Shown here: one piece after another, positions 24,704 to 35,043 of the stretch
Position numbering within the stretch: the stretch's first letter is position 1
Layout: each line of letters opens with the position of its first letter
Source of the DNA: Rhizobiales bacterium dw_265
GTDB taxonomy: Bacteria; Pseudomonadota; Alphaproteobacteria; Micropepsales; Micropepsaceae
Assembly: GCA_018449595.1 (NCBI GenBank)
Contig: JAAVUU010000002.1
Location: forward strand, 620,001-684,000
Reading direction: 5' to 3'
DNA: 64,000 nucleotides
Notes under the pieces: generated by a model
Database searches by the model: none
What the model was told of the DNA's origin: nothing
The model's input: the letters and a program-made list of their open reading frames with translations, nothing else
Program-made: the position numbers and the translations under genes

Positions 24704-25438
24704 ATGAAAATCGCGATTGCCTTGCTGTTCGGCGCCCTCACCCTGCCCGCCCTTATCCCGTCGGTAGAGGCGGCCGACCAGACCCAGACCTTCGCCACCG
24801 CCACCCAGGCGGTGCGGATCACCCCGATCTATCACGCCGCCGCCAGGATCACGGCGGGCCGCGACACCATCGTGATCGATCCCGCCAAGCCGGCGAAGAT
24901 CGACGGCATTACCGCCGACCTGATCCTGATCACCGACATCCATGGCGACCATATGGACGCCGCCGATGTGACCGCGCTCAGCAAGGCCGGCACCACCGTC
25001 ATCGCCCCCGCCGCCGTGCAGGCGACCATCACCCAGGCCAAGGTGCTGGCCAATGGCGAAAGCACGCGCTGGCGCGACTGGAAGATCACCGCCGTGCCCA
25101 TGTACAACATCAGCCACAACCAGCCGAACGGCCAACCGTACCACGACAAGGGCCGCGGCAACGGCTATGTGCTGAATTTCGGCGGCAAGAATTTCTATTT
25201 CGCGGGCGATACCGAAGGCACACCGGAGATGCGGGCGCTCAAGAATATCGATGTCGCCTTCATCCCGATGAACCTGCCCTACACCATGACGCCGGTCGAA
25301 GCCGCCGACGCCGTGAAGGCTTTCCATCCCAAGGTCGCGATCCCCTACCACTACAAGGGCCAGGACATCGCCCAGTTCCAGAAGGCGCTGGCAGGCACCG
25401 GCATCGAAGTGCGGCTGCTGGACTGGTATCCGCAATAG
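24704..25438 (+). CDS. Secreted metallo-beta-lactamase-fold hydrolase
   Basis: A 244-aa exported MBL-fold protein (signal MKIAIALLFGALTLPALIPSVEA) of the UlaG/YtkL-like group. The metal motif reads TDIHGDHMD, where the first His of the usual HxHxDH is Asp; the later GDTE and PYHYKG supply further ligands. This motif form occurs in a known subgroup, so activity is not excluded. It lies just downstream of the VOC gene. Substrate unknown. Confidence 0.85.
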   Translation: MKIAIALLFGALTLPALIPSVEAADQTQTFATATQAVRITPIYHAAARITAGRDTIVIDPAKPAKIDGITADLILITDIHGDHMDAADVTALSKAGTTVIAPAAVQATITQAKVLANGESTRWRDWKITAVPMYNISHNQPNGQPYHDKGRGNGYVLNFGGKNFYFAGDTEGTPEMRALKNIDVAFIPMNLPYTMTPVEAADAVKAFHPKVAIPYHYKGQDIAQFQKALAGTGIEVRLLDWYPQ

Positions 25439-25486
25439 GCTCGCAATTCGGAACCAGGATCTGCACGCAATTGGGATTCAAAAATA

Positions 25487-25606
25487 ATTGTCATGGCCCG
25501 CAACAGCGGGCCACCCAGTTGGTTCGCATACGATGTCAGCATGGGTGTCTGTGTCACCTGGGTGGCCCGGCCCTCTTTTAATGGAAAGAGGGCGGGCCAT
25601 GACAAT
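25487..25606. repeat. family-1 inverted-repeat element, copy 1
   Basis: A 120-bp non-coding element with ends TTGTCATGGCCCGC and GCGGGCCATGACAA-like, subterminal CCACCCAG/CTGGGTGG arms, and small hairpins in each arm. It lies between converging genes. The same structure recurs at 54721-54850 and 63357-63487. Confidence 0.85.
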
Positions 25607-25642
25607 CTGGGTTGGGGTTGCTCCAACTGAAAACAACCGGCT

Positions 25643-26446
25643 CTAAAAACTGCTCCACACCGCCAGCACCACCCCGCGCTCGACCAGGGCGTTCTGCCCG
25701 GCGGGCGAGACGAACGCGCCCGTCTGCAGCGAGAAGCGCGGCGCGAACCGCCACACCGCCGACAGTTCCAGCTTGTGGCTACGGAAATAGCTGTAGGGCG
25801 CAGCCGCCGAACTGCTGACCAGGTTGAAGCTCTGCAGCATCGCCATCCAGTCCGGGGCCAGCCACAGCCCGGCGGTCAGGTCTATCGGGGTCTGGTCGGG
25901 GCGCGGCGCCGACACCCAGCGTTCGCCGGCTTCCACATCCAGGAAGCCCGGCATGCCCTGCCATTCAAAGCCCGCGCCATAGAGCAGCCGGAAGCCCGCA
26001 TCGCGGCCGGCGGAATTGGCATTGGCCGAGACCGCGAAGTTGAAGGCGCCGGCGGTGCGCGCCGACACTTCCAGCGACAGGACATCGTCATCGGCAAGAA
26101 GACCCAGGCCCCGCAGCAGCGCATACCGCGCGCCGCCCTCGAAGGCATTGTCCTGCTGGGCGCTGACCGGCGGCGTGCCCGGATCATGGTCATAGGCATA
26201 GGCGCTCTCGGTGCGCAGGAACACCGTCAGCCGGTCGCTCCAGCCATATTCGGTGTCGGTCTGCAGCAGCGCGCGCTGGAACAGCTTGGGCGTCGCGGGA
26301 TCGCCGCGCGAATTATAGCTGCGGTCGGCATTGCTGTAGATCAGCGTGCCGATCATCTGCCAGTCATCCTGCGGCAAGGTCCAGGCCGCCGCATGCGCCG
26401 CCGCCGGCAGACACAGCAGGGTGCAAAGCAGGGGTGCTGTTTTCAT
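25643..26446 (-). CDS. Outer-membrane beta-barrel protein, XagA-like
   Basis: A 267-aa exported protein (signal ending AAAHA) with alternating amphipathic strands and a terminal aromatic (WSSF), typical of a small outer-membrane barrel. It is encoded three bases after a processive GT2 gene; in xanthomonads such pairs (XagA/XagB) make or export an extracellular polysaccharide. The motifs WTLPQDDWQMIGTL and SYNSRGD near the N-terminus are reminiscent of that family. The XagA name rests mainly on context. Confidence 0.6.
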   Translation of the reverse strand: MKTAPLLCTLLCLPAAAHAAAWTLPQDDWQMIGTLIYSNADRSYNSRGDPATPKLFQRALLQTDTEYGWSDRLTVFLRTESAYAYDHDPGTPPVSAQQDNAFEGGARYALLRGLGLLADDDVLSLEVSARTAGAFNFAVSANANSAGRDAGFRLLYGAGFEWQGMPGFLDVEAGERWVSAPRPDQTPIDLTAGLWLAPDWMAMLQSFNLVSSSAAAPYSYFRSHKLELSAVWRFAPRFSLQTGAFVSPAGQNALVERGVVLAVWSSF

Positions 26447-26449
26447 GCG

Positions 26450-28048
26450 CTATTTGGCGACACCATGCACCGTCTTCTCCCAGAAGAACGGCCGGGTGAT
26501 CAGTTGCCAGATGCCGCGATAGCCCGCCGCCGACACCAGGCCCCAATAGGCGATCACCGTCAGGCCATAGGGCGCCAGTTCGTCCCAGCCGCGCCGTTTC
26601 GGCGCCAGCACCGCCAGCCAGGTCAGCAGCACATTGCAGGCAAGAAGCCCCGCGCCGGGAATGATCGCGCCGGGTCCGCTCGCGCCTTGCGTCCGGTGCA
26701 GCAGCAGCGCCGCCAGGAAGGCGATCCACAGGGGCGGATTGGCCAGGGCGAACACCACGCCGCCGCCGATGAAAAGCTGGAAGGCCAGGAAGCCGCTCAA
26801 GCCCGTGCGCCGCATCAGCGCCGCCGGATCGCGCATATGCACCAGCCAGGTCTGCATATAGCCCTTGAGCCAGCGCGAACGCTGTTTCAGCCAGGCGCCG
26901 ACAGTGACGGGCGCTTCCTCGAAGGTGGTGGAATCCAGCATCGAGACGCGGTAGCCCAGTTGGGACAGGCGAATGCCGATATCGGCATCCTCGGTGACAT
27001 TGAAGGCGTCCCAGCCGCCGATGGCGCGCAGCACCGCGGTGCGGAAATGGTTGGAGGTGCCCCCCAGCGGGATGGGCACGCCGATACGGTCCAGCCCCGG
27101 CAGCAGCGCCTCGAACCACAGGGCATAGTCCAGGGCGAACATCCTGGTCAGCCAGTTCTGGTGGGCGTTGAAAAAGTTGAGCCGCGCCTGCAGGCAGGCG
27201 GTGCGGCGCGGACTGGCGCGGAAGGTCGCCACCGCCTTGCGCAACTGGTCCGGTTCGGGCCGGTCCTCGGCGTCATAGACCACCAGATATTCGCCGCGCG
27301 CGAAGGCCAGCGCATAATTGGCGGCCTTGGGCTTGGTGCGCGGCCCGCCCGCCGGGACTTCCACGATTTCGAACGGAACGCCAAGCGCCCGCGCCGCGGC
27401 GATGGTTTCGCCGTCATCGGCTTCCATCACCAGCTTGATGTCCAGCAGGTGCGGCGGGTAGTCGAGTGCCTGCAGGCTGCGCGTCAGTTGGGGCAGGACC
27501 GCCGCCTCGCGATAAAGCGGCACCAGGATGGTGTAGGTCGGCAGCGCCCGCCCGCCGGCAAATGCCGGCGACGGCCGCCGCTGCGTCGCCAGGATGGCAA
27601 GCACGGCGCGGAATATGCCGGCGGCGGCGAAGGCCAGCGACAGCAGCGCCGCGATCGCGCGAAAGGCCGGCACCGGCGCCAACGCCAGCGCCGCCATGCC
27701 CAGACCCGCGAACAATCCCAGGAAGATCATCTGCGGCCGGGTAATCACGGTCTGGGCCGACAATTGCGGGAAGCGACGCGCCAGGCCGAACACCGCCTCG
27801 TCCAGCAACGCGTCCCCATGGCGTGCCGTCAGTCGCGCCAGCAGCGCGTCCCTGTCCAGGATGGTGAGCGCATGCGGCCCCAGATGCGCCGTCAGCCAGG
27901 CGCGGTTTTCGGATGAAGCATCGGCGGTCAGCACGCCATCGCCCTGGCGCAGAAACAGCCGCGTGAGACAAAGCGACAGATCCTCGTCCCGCGACGCGCC
28001 TTGCCCCATGGGCGCGCGACCGCATGGCGGCAAAGCCCCCATCTTCAT
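26450..28048 (-). CDS. Processive GT2 glycosyltransferase, XagB-like
   Basis: A 532-aa inner-membrane polysaccharide synthase. The N-terminal part resembles the GSPII_E_N-like domain found in this group (about 15-105), followed by two TM helices, a GT2 catalytic domain with the acidic triads (MEADD, VYDAED), the acceptor-site FNVTEDADIG and processivity motif QRSRW, then C-terminal TM helices. The start at 28046-28048 is chosen for its GGGG site; upstream extension lacks homology. It forms an operon with the barrel gene. The product is an unknown polymer, perhaps biofilm-related. Confidence 0.82.
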   Translation of the reverse strand: MKMGALPPCGRAPMGQGASRDEDLSLCLTRLFLRQGDGVLTADASSENRAWLTAHLGPHALTILDRDALLARLTARHGDALLDEAVFGLARRFPQLSAQTVITRPQMIFLGLFAGLGMAALALAPVPAFRAIAALLSLAFAAAGIFRAVLAILATQRRPSPAFAGGRALPTYTILVPLYREAAVLPQLTRSLQALDYPPHLLDIKLVMEADDGETIAAARALGVPFEIVEVPAGGPRTKPKAANYALAFARGEYLVVYDAEDRPEPDQLRKAVATFRASPRRTACLQARLNFFNAHQNWLTRMFALDYALWFEALLPGLDRIGVPIPLGGTSNHFRTAVLRAIGGWDAFNVTEDADIGIRLSQLGYRVSMLDSTTFEEAPVTVGAWLKQRSRWLKGYMQTWLVHMRDPAALMRRTGLSGFLAFQLFIGGGVVFALANPPLWIAFLAALLLHRTQGASGPGAIIPGAGLLACNVLLTWLAVLAPKRRGWDELAPYGLTVIAYWGLVSAAGYRGIWQLITRPFFWEKTVHGVAK

Positions 28049-28464
28049 GATGACACCCCGGCAACAACCATCCTTCACGCAAAACAGGTCTTGCGCGTGG
28101 ACTTTCATATGATTGAAAAAAATCAGAGGGACGCGGTTACGCCAGCTTGGGCGGCAGACGGCTGCAAGCTGCGTATAAACTATGTTATGTTCCGTATACC
28201 GCGGCAACCGGGAACAAACGTCGCGACGAAATTATTTTTATCTGGCGCTGCCATTGGCCGCGCTGCGGCGGCACGGCTTTGCGTTGTTGCCGATGCCGCG
28301 CCCGCTGGGATGACGTCATGAGCCAATCTCCGCAACGCGGCTGCGCCATATATGACAACCGCCCTGCGACGTGCAGGGTCTTTCTGTGCGGCTGGCGTCA
28401 AGGAGCTGAAGCATCGGGCGCGGAGCCCGAGCCCGTGGGCAACGCTTACCGGCCATTTTCCTGA
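28049..28464. other. 416-bp spacer upstream of the GT2 gene
   Basis: It holds an AT-richer segment (about 28105-28240) with a possible minus-strand promoter (TTGCCG 28207-28202, 17-base spacer, CATAGT 28184-28179) reading to the GT2 gene, and a plus-strand remnant of a cysteine-cluster protein at 28318-28464. Nothing else was recognised. Confidence 0.4.
28318..28464 (+). pseudogene. YkgJ-like cysteine-cluster protein remnant
   Basis: A 48-codon reading frame contains RGCAIYDNRPATCRVFLCGW, which matches the core of YkgJ-family zinc/iron-chelating cysteine-cluster proteins (GC-IY-RP-C-F-C-W). The upstream Cys pair region that should precede it is missing or scrambled (a CGG-LRCC string lies just upstream in frame), and the C-terminus is replaced by unrelated sequence. 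It is probably a decayed gene, ending two bases before the TetR gene's stop on the other strand. Confidence 0.5.
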
Positions 28465-29076
28465 TCAATCCGGCTTCAGCGCCTGGGTGAGGAAACAGGT
28501 GAGGTTCTGCACCAGTTCGTCGCGGCAGCGTTGCGAGCGGTGGCACTCGCGGCTGGCCTGGTGCAACGCGCCCACGATGGCCTGGCCGATGATGTCGGCG
28601 CAATAACTGGAACGGGCGCTGCCGTCGCGCACCGCTTCGCGCACCAGGTCGGCCCATTCATCGCCCCATTGCATCAACAGCGGGCGCGCTTCCACGCCTT
28701 CCGCGTCGATCATCCGCTCGTCGGTCAGCGCCGCGCGCAGCACGCCGGGATGGCTGTCGGCATATTCATACATCGCGGTCAGGTTGGCGGCGATGCGCTG
28801 GTCCAGGCTCTGGCCCGGCTGGCGGCGCGCGCGCACATGCGCGTCCAGTTCCTGGCGCGCATCCTCGACAAAGGCCAGGAAGCAGGCGCGCTTGTCGGGA
28901 TAATGCAGATAGAAGGTGCCATGCCCCAGTCCCGCCTCGCGCGCGATGTCCTGCGGCCGCGTGGCGTCGTAGCCGCGCTCCACGAACAGCTTGCGCGCCG
29001 CCTGTTTCAGCCGGGCCAGGCTTTCCGGCTTGCGCCGCCCGCGCAACGGCTCCAGGGATGTGACATGTTCAGACAT
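28465..29076 (-). CDS. TetR-family transcriptional regulator
   Basis: A 203-aa repressor. The N-terminal HTH (about 20-66: LKQAARKLFVERGYDATRPQ, IAREAGLGHGTFYLHYPDKR) is canonical; the C-terminal ligand domain is divergent. The ATG at 29074-29076 is preferred to longer in-frame starts, whose extra residues are low-complexity and overlap glpK. It lies 71 bp downstream of glpK in the same direction and may regulate glpK or the neighbouring polysaccharide genes; the ligand is unknown. Confidence 0.92.
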   Translation of the reverse strand: MSEHVTSLEPLRGRRKPESLARLKQAARKLFVERGYDATRPQDIAREAGLGHGTFYLHYPDKRACFLAFVEDARQELDAHVRARRQPGQSLDQRIAANLTAMYEYADSHPGVLRAALTDERMIDAEGVEARPLLMQWGDEWADLVREAVRDGSARSSYCADIIGQAIVGALHQASRECHRSQRCRDELVQNLTCFLTQALKPD

Positions 29077-29147
29077 GAACCGCCGACTTTCACGACGCGC
29101 GGCGGCGGTGTCAACCGCCATGGTTGCATATCGAAAGCGGCGGCGCG

Positions 29148-30626
<1,479 letters not shown>

Positions 30627-30749
30627 GAAAAGGAGCGATTTTGCTCCGCGCGCGCAAGAGACTTAATCCTGTATTAAGGGTCGAGCTGATAGAAAATCAG
30701 GCAAAAGGGCCATTGCGGTCCTGTGCAGAAAGCATTTTGGGGTACCAAC

Positions 30750-31844
30750 GTGGGGCTTACCGCACACGATATGAGCGACATGGGCCGGCTTGCCCAGTTG
30801 GCCATGAATCCGCAGTCCGGCGCCAGCCGCGAGGAAATCTATCTCGCCGTGGCATCGCTTTACCGCATCCAGGGCGCCGGCCTGAATACCCGCGAACGCG
30901 AACTGATGCGCGAAATCCTGCGCCGCCTGACCCGCGACGTGGAAATGGCGATCCGCATCGCGCTGGCCCAGCGCCTGGCCGAGGACACCACCGCCCCGGC
31001 CGACCTGATCCTGCTGCTGGTGGACGATTCCATCGAAGTGGCGCGCCCCCTGATCATCAATTCCCCGCTGCTCACCGAGTCCGATGTGCTGCGGCTGATC
31101 GCCGAGGCCGGCGTCAGCCATCATGAAGCGGTCGCCAACCGCCCCCATATCGGTTTTCCGGTTACCGCCGCGCTGGCCAATTCCGAACATGAATCGGTGC
31201 TGCTGGCGCTGGTGCGCAACGCCACCGCCAAGATTTCCAGCGCCACCTACGAGACCCTGGTCCACAAGTCGCGCGCCCTGTCGGGGCTGCAGGAGCCCCT
31301 GGTGCGCCGGCCCGACCTGCCGCCCCAGCTTGCCAGCAACATGTGCGAATGGGTTTCCGACGCGCTGAAGACCTACATCAGGACCAACTATCATATGGCG
31401 ACCACCGCCGTGGACGCCGCCCTCAGCGACGCCCGGGGAGTGCTGCGCAGCGAGCCGTCCGGCCCCAAGGACCCGCCCGCCGACAGCGCCCAGAAGCTGA
31501 TCGAAAAACTGGCCGCCAGCGGCCAGCTCAAGGCCGGCTTCCTGATGCGCGTCCTCAGCCAGGGCCAGGTGGACCTGTTCGACCTCGCCTTTGCGCGCCT
31601 GCTGGACATGGACCTGCAGCTTTTCCGCGAGACCTTCTATGAGCGCGGCGCCCGCCAGGTGGCGCTGGCCTGCCGCGCCGCCGGCATCGACCGTTCGGTC
31701 TTCCCCACCGTCTTCAACCTGTCACGCCAGGGCCGCGGCCTGTCGGTGGCGCTGACCGGGCCCGATACGGCGGCGGTGGACCAGGTCTTCGTCACCTTCA
31801 CCCGCCAGACCGCCCAGGACGAATTGCGCGGCCCGCAAGTCTGA
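30750..31844 (+). CDS. DUF2336 domain-containing protein
   Basis: A 364-aa helical-repeat protein with the DUF2336 layout found in alphaproteobacteria: an N-terminal LTAHDMSDMGRLAQLA, repeated helical pairs (SHHEAVANRPHIGFPVTAAL, ATYETLVHKSRALSG) and a C-terminal DUF domain (LFDLAFARLLDMDLQLFRET). GTG at 30750 is preferred because a GGGG site precedes it and the family motif starts there; GTG 30723 and ATG 30771 are alternatives. Function unknown; it is near receiver and Hpt genes. Confidence 0.85.
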   Translation: MGLTAHDMSDMGRLAQLAMNPQSGASREEIYLAVASLYRIQGAGLNTRERELMREILRRLTRDVEMAIRIALAQRLAEDTTAPADLILLLVDDSIEVARPLIINSPLLTESDVLRLIAEAGVSHHEAVANRPHIGFPVTAALANSEHESVLLALVRNATAKISSATYETLVHKSRALSGLQEPLVRRPDLPPQLASNMCEWVSDALKTYIRTNYHMATTAVDAALSDARGVLRSEPSGPKDPPADSAQKLIEKLAASGQLKAGFLMRVLSQGQVDLFDLAFARLLDMDLQLFRETFYERGARQVALACRAAGIDRSVFPTVFNLSRQGRGLSVALTGPDTAAVDQVFVTFTRQTAQDELRGPQV

Positions 31845-31927
31845 GCTTTGACCAGGCTTGGGGCCTGATCGCGATTCTTCCGCGCCCGTGCTAGGCTTTG
31901 GCCAGCACCCAGCCGGACCCGATTTTC

Positions 31928-32677
31928 ATGAAACTGCATTTCACCGCCGTTCCGAACGCGGCCGAGTCCCTTGCTGCCCTGCAGGCGCTTTACGGCGATG
32001 CCGGCCCGGAAGACGCCGATGTGGTGGTGGCGCTGGGCGGCGACGGCTTCATGCTGCAGGCCCTGCACAAATTCACCACCGCCGGAAAGCCGATCTACGG
32101 CATGAACCGCGGCACGGTGGGTTTCCTGATGAACGAATACAGCCAGGATGACCTGCCGGCCCGCCTGGCCGCCGCCGAAAAGGCGGTGATCCATCCCCTC
32201 AAGATGACGGCCCACACCATGTCGCGGGTGATCGAGGCCCGCGCCTTCAACGAAGTCTCGCTGCTGCGCGAAACCCGCCAGGCCGCCAAGATCCGCATCC
32301 TGGTGGACGGCAGGCCGCGCATCTCCGAACTGATCTGCGATGGCGTGCTGGTCTCCACCCCGGCCGGCTCCACCGCCTACAATCTGTCGGCGCACGGCCC
32401 GATCCTGCCGATCGACGCCGACCTGCTGGCGCTGACCCCCATTTCGGCCTTCCGCCCCCGCCGCTGGCGGGGCGCGCTGCTGCCGCATCGCGCCGTGGTG
32501 CGGTTCGAGATGCTGGAAAGCCAGAAGCGCCCGGTCAGCGCCGTGGCCGACGATTTCGAAGTGCGCGACGTCACCGCCGTGGACGTGGCCGAGGACCGCA
32601 GCGTCCGCATGACCATGCTGTACGATGCCGGCCACAATCTGGACGAGCGCATCCTGGCGGAACAATTCACCGATTAG
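31928..32677 (+). CDS. nadK: NAD kinase
   Basis: A 249-aa cytoplasmic kinase making NADP from NAD and ATP (or polyphosphate). Motifs: [14 protein letters not shown] (GGDG nucleotide site), [22 protein letters not shown] (NE/D motif) and [18 protein letters not shown]. The ATG at 31928 is preferred over one ten codons earlier, since MKLHFTAV begins the fold. It is followed by receiver and Hpt genes in the same direction. Confidence 0.96.
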   Translation: MKLHFTAVPNAAESLAALQALYGDAGPEDADVVVALGGDGFMLQALHKFTTAGKPIYGMNRGTVGFLMNEYSQDDLPARLAAAEKAVIHPLKMTAHTMSRVIEARAFNEVSLLRETRQAAKIRILVDGRPRISELICDGVLVSTPAGSTAYNLSAHGPILPIDADLLALTPISAFRPRRWRGALLPHRAVVRFEMLESQKRPVSAVADDFEVRDVTAVDVAEDRSVRMTMLYDAGHNLDERILAEQFTD

Positions 32678-32756
32678 CGGACTTCACGAAGGTTTAATGC
32701 CCGTTAAGCTAGGCTGGGACCGAAGCCCCTCCGACGGGGCTGCTGGGGCATGGGCA

Positions 32757-33269
32757 ATGAGCGGCTATCGTTTTGACCGGCTGAAGATTCTGGCAGTGGA
32801 CGACAATGTCCATATGCGCAAGCTCGTGGTCACCATCCTGCAGGCCTTCGGCGTCAGCCAGATCCATGAAGCCGAAAACGGCGAGCGCGCCTGGGCGGTC
32901 CTGCGCGAAGCCAATCCCGATGTGGTGGTGCTGGACTGGATGATGCCCGGCATGTCGGGCGTGGATTTGATCCGCATGGTCCGCACCAATCCCCAGGCCC
33001 CCAATCCCTTTGTGCCGGTAATCATGCTGACCGGCCATACCTCGATGGACCATGTGCGCCTGGCGCGCGACGCCGGCGTCAACGAATTCATCGCCAAGCC
33101 GGTTGCGGTCAAGACCATGATGTCGCGGCTGGTGTCGGTGATCGAGCATCCCCGCCCCTTTGTGCGCACCAGCGCCTATTTCGGCCCCTGCCGCAGGCGG
33201 CGCGGCGTCGAGGAATATCGCGGGCCGGAACGGCGCGCCGAAGCCAAGCATCCCCAGGCCGCGGAGTGA
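32757..33269 (+). CDS. CheY-like response regulator with basic tail
   Basis: A 170-aa receiver (about 7-130): LAVDDN acidic pocket, phospho-acceptor Asp in VLDWMMPGM, Thr in MLTGHT, Lys in AKPV. It continues into a basic tail with two YxGPxRR-like repeats (YFGPCRRRR and YRGPERRAE). This tail occurs in alphaproteobacterial receivers of unknown output. The ATG at 32757 has a GGGGCATGGG site. The Hpt gene follows four bases later, so the pair probably forms a phosphorelay unit. Confidence 0.92.
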   Translation: MSGYRFDRLKILAVDDNVHMRKLVVTILQAFGVSQIHEAENGERAWAVLREANPDVVVLDWMMPGMSGVDLIRMVRTNPQAPNPFVPVIMLTGHTSMDHVRLARDAGVNEFIAKPVAVKTMMSRLVSVIEHPRPFVRTSAYFGPCRRRRGVEEYRGPERRAEAKHPQAAE

Positions 33270-33273
33270 CCTC

Positions 33274-33762
33274 ATGAAACGCCAGCAGCCGATCGAACTG
33301 TTCATGCCGCCCAACATGCTCAAGGCCAAGGTCGGCGGCGGGCTGGGCGGGTTGGACATGGCGGCAATGAAGCGCGCCGAGGCCGCGATAGACGGCCTGA
33401 AGTCCGAATTCGCCGGCTGGATCGCCGACGATGTCCACGCCCTGGTCGCGGCCCGCGCCCAGTATGCCAAGGCGCCGGATGCCGGCAGCCGCGCCGCCCT
33501 GCTGCGCGCCGCCCATGACATCAAGGGCCAGGCCGCGACCTTCAACTTTCCGCTGATCGCGCGGGTGGCGGCGTCGCTGTCGCGCCTGATCGGGGAGCTG
33601 CCGCCGGCCGCCGCCCTGCCCGCCGGGCTGCTGGACGCCCATGCCGGGGCCATCCAGGTGATCCATCGCCAGGGACTGCAGACCAGCGACGACAAGACCG
33701 CCCTGGCGCTGTGCGCCGAGCTGGACGCCCGCGTAGACGAGATGCTCGCGCCTAGGAAGTAG
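33274..33762 (+). CDS. Hpt phosphotransfer protein
   Basis: A 162-aa histidine phosphotransfer protein. The Hpt helix bundle (about 33-120) contains LLRAAHDIKGQAATF with the phospho-accepting His (about 84), the canonical HDIKG motif. It is encoded directly after a CheY-like receiver and is likely its partner. Its stop lies 11 bp inside the convergent lytic transglycosylase gene. Confidence 0.92.
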   Translation: MKRQQPIELFMPPNMLKAKVGGGLGGLDMAAMKRAEAAIDGLKSEFAGWIADDVHALVAARAQYAKAPDAGSRAALLRAAHDIKGQAATFNFPLIARVAASLSRLIGELPPAAALPAGLLDAHAGAIQVIHRQGLQTSDDKTALALCAELDARVDEMLAPRK

Positions 33763-34618
33763 AGTCGTCGCTGCGGGCGTCCGACAACAGGCCGAGCAGC
33801 CCCGGCCCAAAGCTCATCGCCGAACTGGGCGTGGCATTGTTGTTCAGGCCGAACAGGCTGCCGAACATGCTGTGGCTGGGCTGCCAGTTCATCACACTCG
33901 CCAGCAAGGTCCGCATCTCGGCGTCATGCGCCGTCGCCGTCGCGGCGCGGGCGCTGTTCAGCGAGGGCGTGATGTCGGGAAGCCCGGCCACCCGCACCGC
34001 GCCGTCGCCGCCGGGCTGGCGCAGGGCCCAGTCATAGACCTCGCGCACCGATTTGGCCTGGCCGTCGGCATGGAAGAACACGCTTTTGTTGGCGGAAGCG
34101 GCTTGCGGGAACTGCGCCGCGGCGCTGGCGCCGGGGCTGTTTTCGGACAGCCGGATCAGCTTGCAGGCCGCGTCCGGCCCCAGGAAATGGGCGGCATAGA
34201 GTTCGCCGCCGCAGACGCCGCGTCCCAGGTTCGCCTGCATCGCGCCCTGGGTGGACCGGGCATATTCCCCCGCCATCAGGGCAGAGACGCCGGCATCCTT
34301 GCGCAGCGCCAGGATGGCCTGCCGGGCGGCCGGATCGGCATGATAGCGGCCATCGCCATCCTTGCTGATCTGGGCGGCATAATTGCCCAACCCGTGCTGG
34401 CCGCCATAATCCTTCACCAGTCCCAGCCAGGTCTGGTCGATGAACTGGAACAGCCCCGCCGCCGATGACGTCGCGGACTGGGCCGTGGGCTTGAGGCTGG
34501 ATTCCCGCATCGCGGTCCCCAGCAGGTAATGGAAATCCGACCCCGTGGCAGCGGCGGCGTTTTTCAACGCCGCGACGACGGAGGTGCGTTCTGCCCCTGA
34601 TGCGGCTTCTGCCTGCAT
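33752..34618 (-). CDS. Lytic transglycosylase SLT-domain protein
   Basis: A 288-aa protein with an SLT-like muramidase domain (about 15-125): LLGTAMRESSLKPTAQS with catalytic Glu, SAAGLFQFIDQTWL, and AGEYARST. The C-terminal half is low-complexity and Ser/Asn-rich. No signal peptide is obvious, so export might be by a flagellar or other route; its place beside receiver/Hpt genes and a motB elsewhere in the window makes a flagellar role possible. ATG at 34616-34618 is used; longer frames upstream overlap the HIT gene. Confidence 0.82.
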   Translation of the reverse strand: MQAEAASGAERTSVVAALKNAAAATGSDFHYLLGTAMRESSLKPTAQSATSSAAGLFQFIDQTWLGLVKDYGGQHGLGNYAAQISKDGDGRYHADPAARQAILALRKDAGVSALMAGEYARSTQGAMQANLGRGVCGGELYAAHFLGPDAACKLIRLSENSPGASAAAQFPQAASANKSVFFHADGQAKSVREVYDWALRQPGGDGAVRVAGLPDITPSLNSARAATATAHDAEMRTLLASVMNWQPSHSMFGSLFGLNNNATPSSAMSFGPGLLGLLSDARSDDSTS

Positions 34619-34641
34619 GGGCCTGTTGTGCGGCTTTATGG

Positions 34642-35043
34642 TTAACTTTTGCTTACCACCTGCGCGAGAGGCGCGGCCGCGGGATCGGTCCAGCGCACCG
34701 GATCGCTGTGGCCCCAGACCGGCCCCGGCCAGGCCGGATCGCCCTTGTAGCGGCCGATCACATGGACATGCAGTTGGGGCACCATGTTGCCCAGGTTGCC
34801 GACATTCAGCTTCCCGACCCCCGGCAAGGGCCGGATCAGGCCGGACAGTTTGACGATCTCGGCCATCAGCTGCTGCTGGTCGGCGGCGGCGAGGTCGCAC
34901 ATCTCGATGGCGCCGGGACGGCGCGGCACCAGGAGGCCCCATGGGTAACGGGAGTCGTCATAGAGAAAGACCCGGCACAGCGGCCAGTCGGCCAGCTTGT
35001 GGGTCAGCCCGGCAATGACGGGGTCCACGGCGAAATCGGTCAT
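34642..35043 (-). CDS. HIT-family protein
   Basis: A 133-aa histidine-triad nucleotide hydrolase-like protein. The C-terminal motif reads QLHVHVIGR: two His of the triad are present, but the third position is Arg instead of His, as in a known HIT subgroup. Other landmarks: LLVPRRPGAIEMCDL and GNLGNMVPQ. The start at 35041-35043 overlaps the stop of the upstream membrane-protein gene by four bases (ATGA). The substrate is unknown. Confidence 0.9.
   Translation of the reverse strand: MTDFAVDPVIAGLTHKLADWPLCRVFLYDDSRYPWGLLVPRRPGAIEMCDLAAADQQQLMAEIVKLSGLIRPLPGVGKLNVGNLGNMVPQLHVHVIGRYKGDPAWPGPVWGHSDPVRWTDPAAAPLAQVVSKS

Noticed and set aside
28180-28401. 73-codon minus-strand frame upstream of the GT2 gene
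   Set aside because: No ribosome site, and composition reflects a shadow of the cysteine-cluster remnant.
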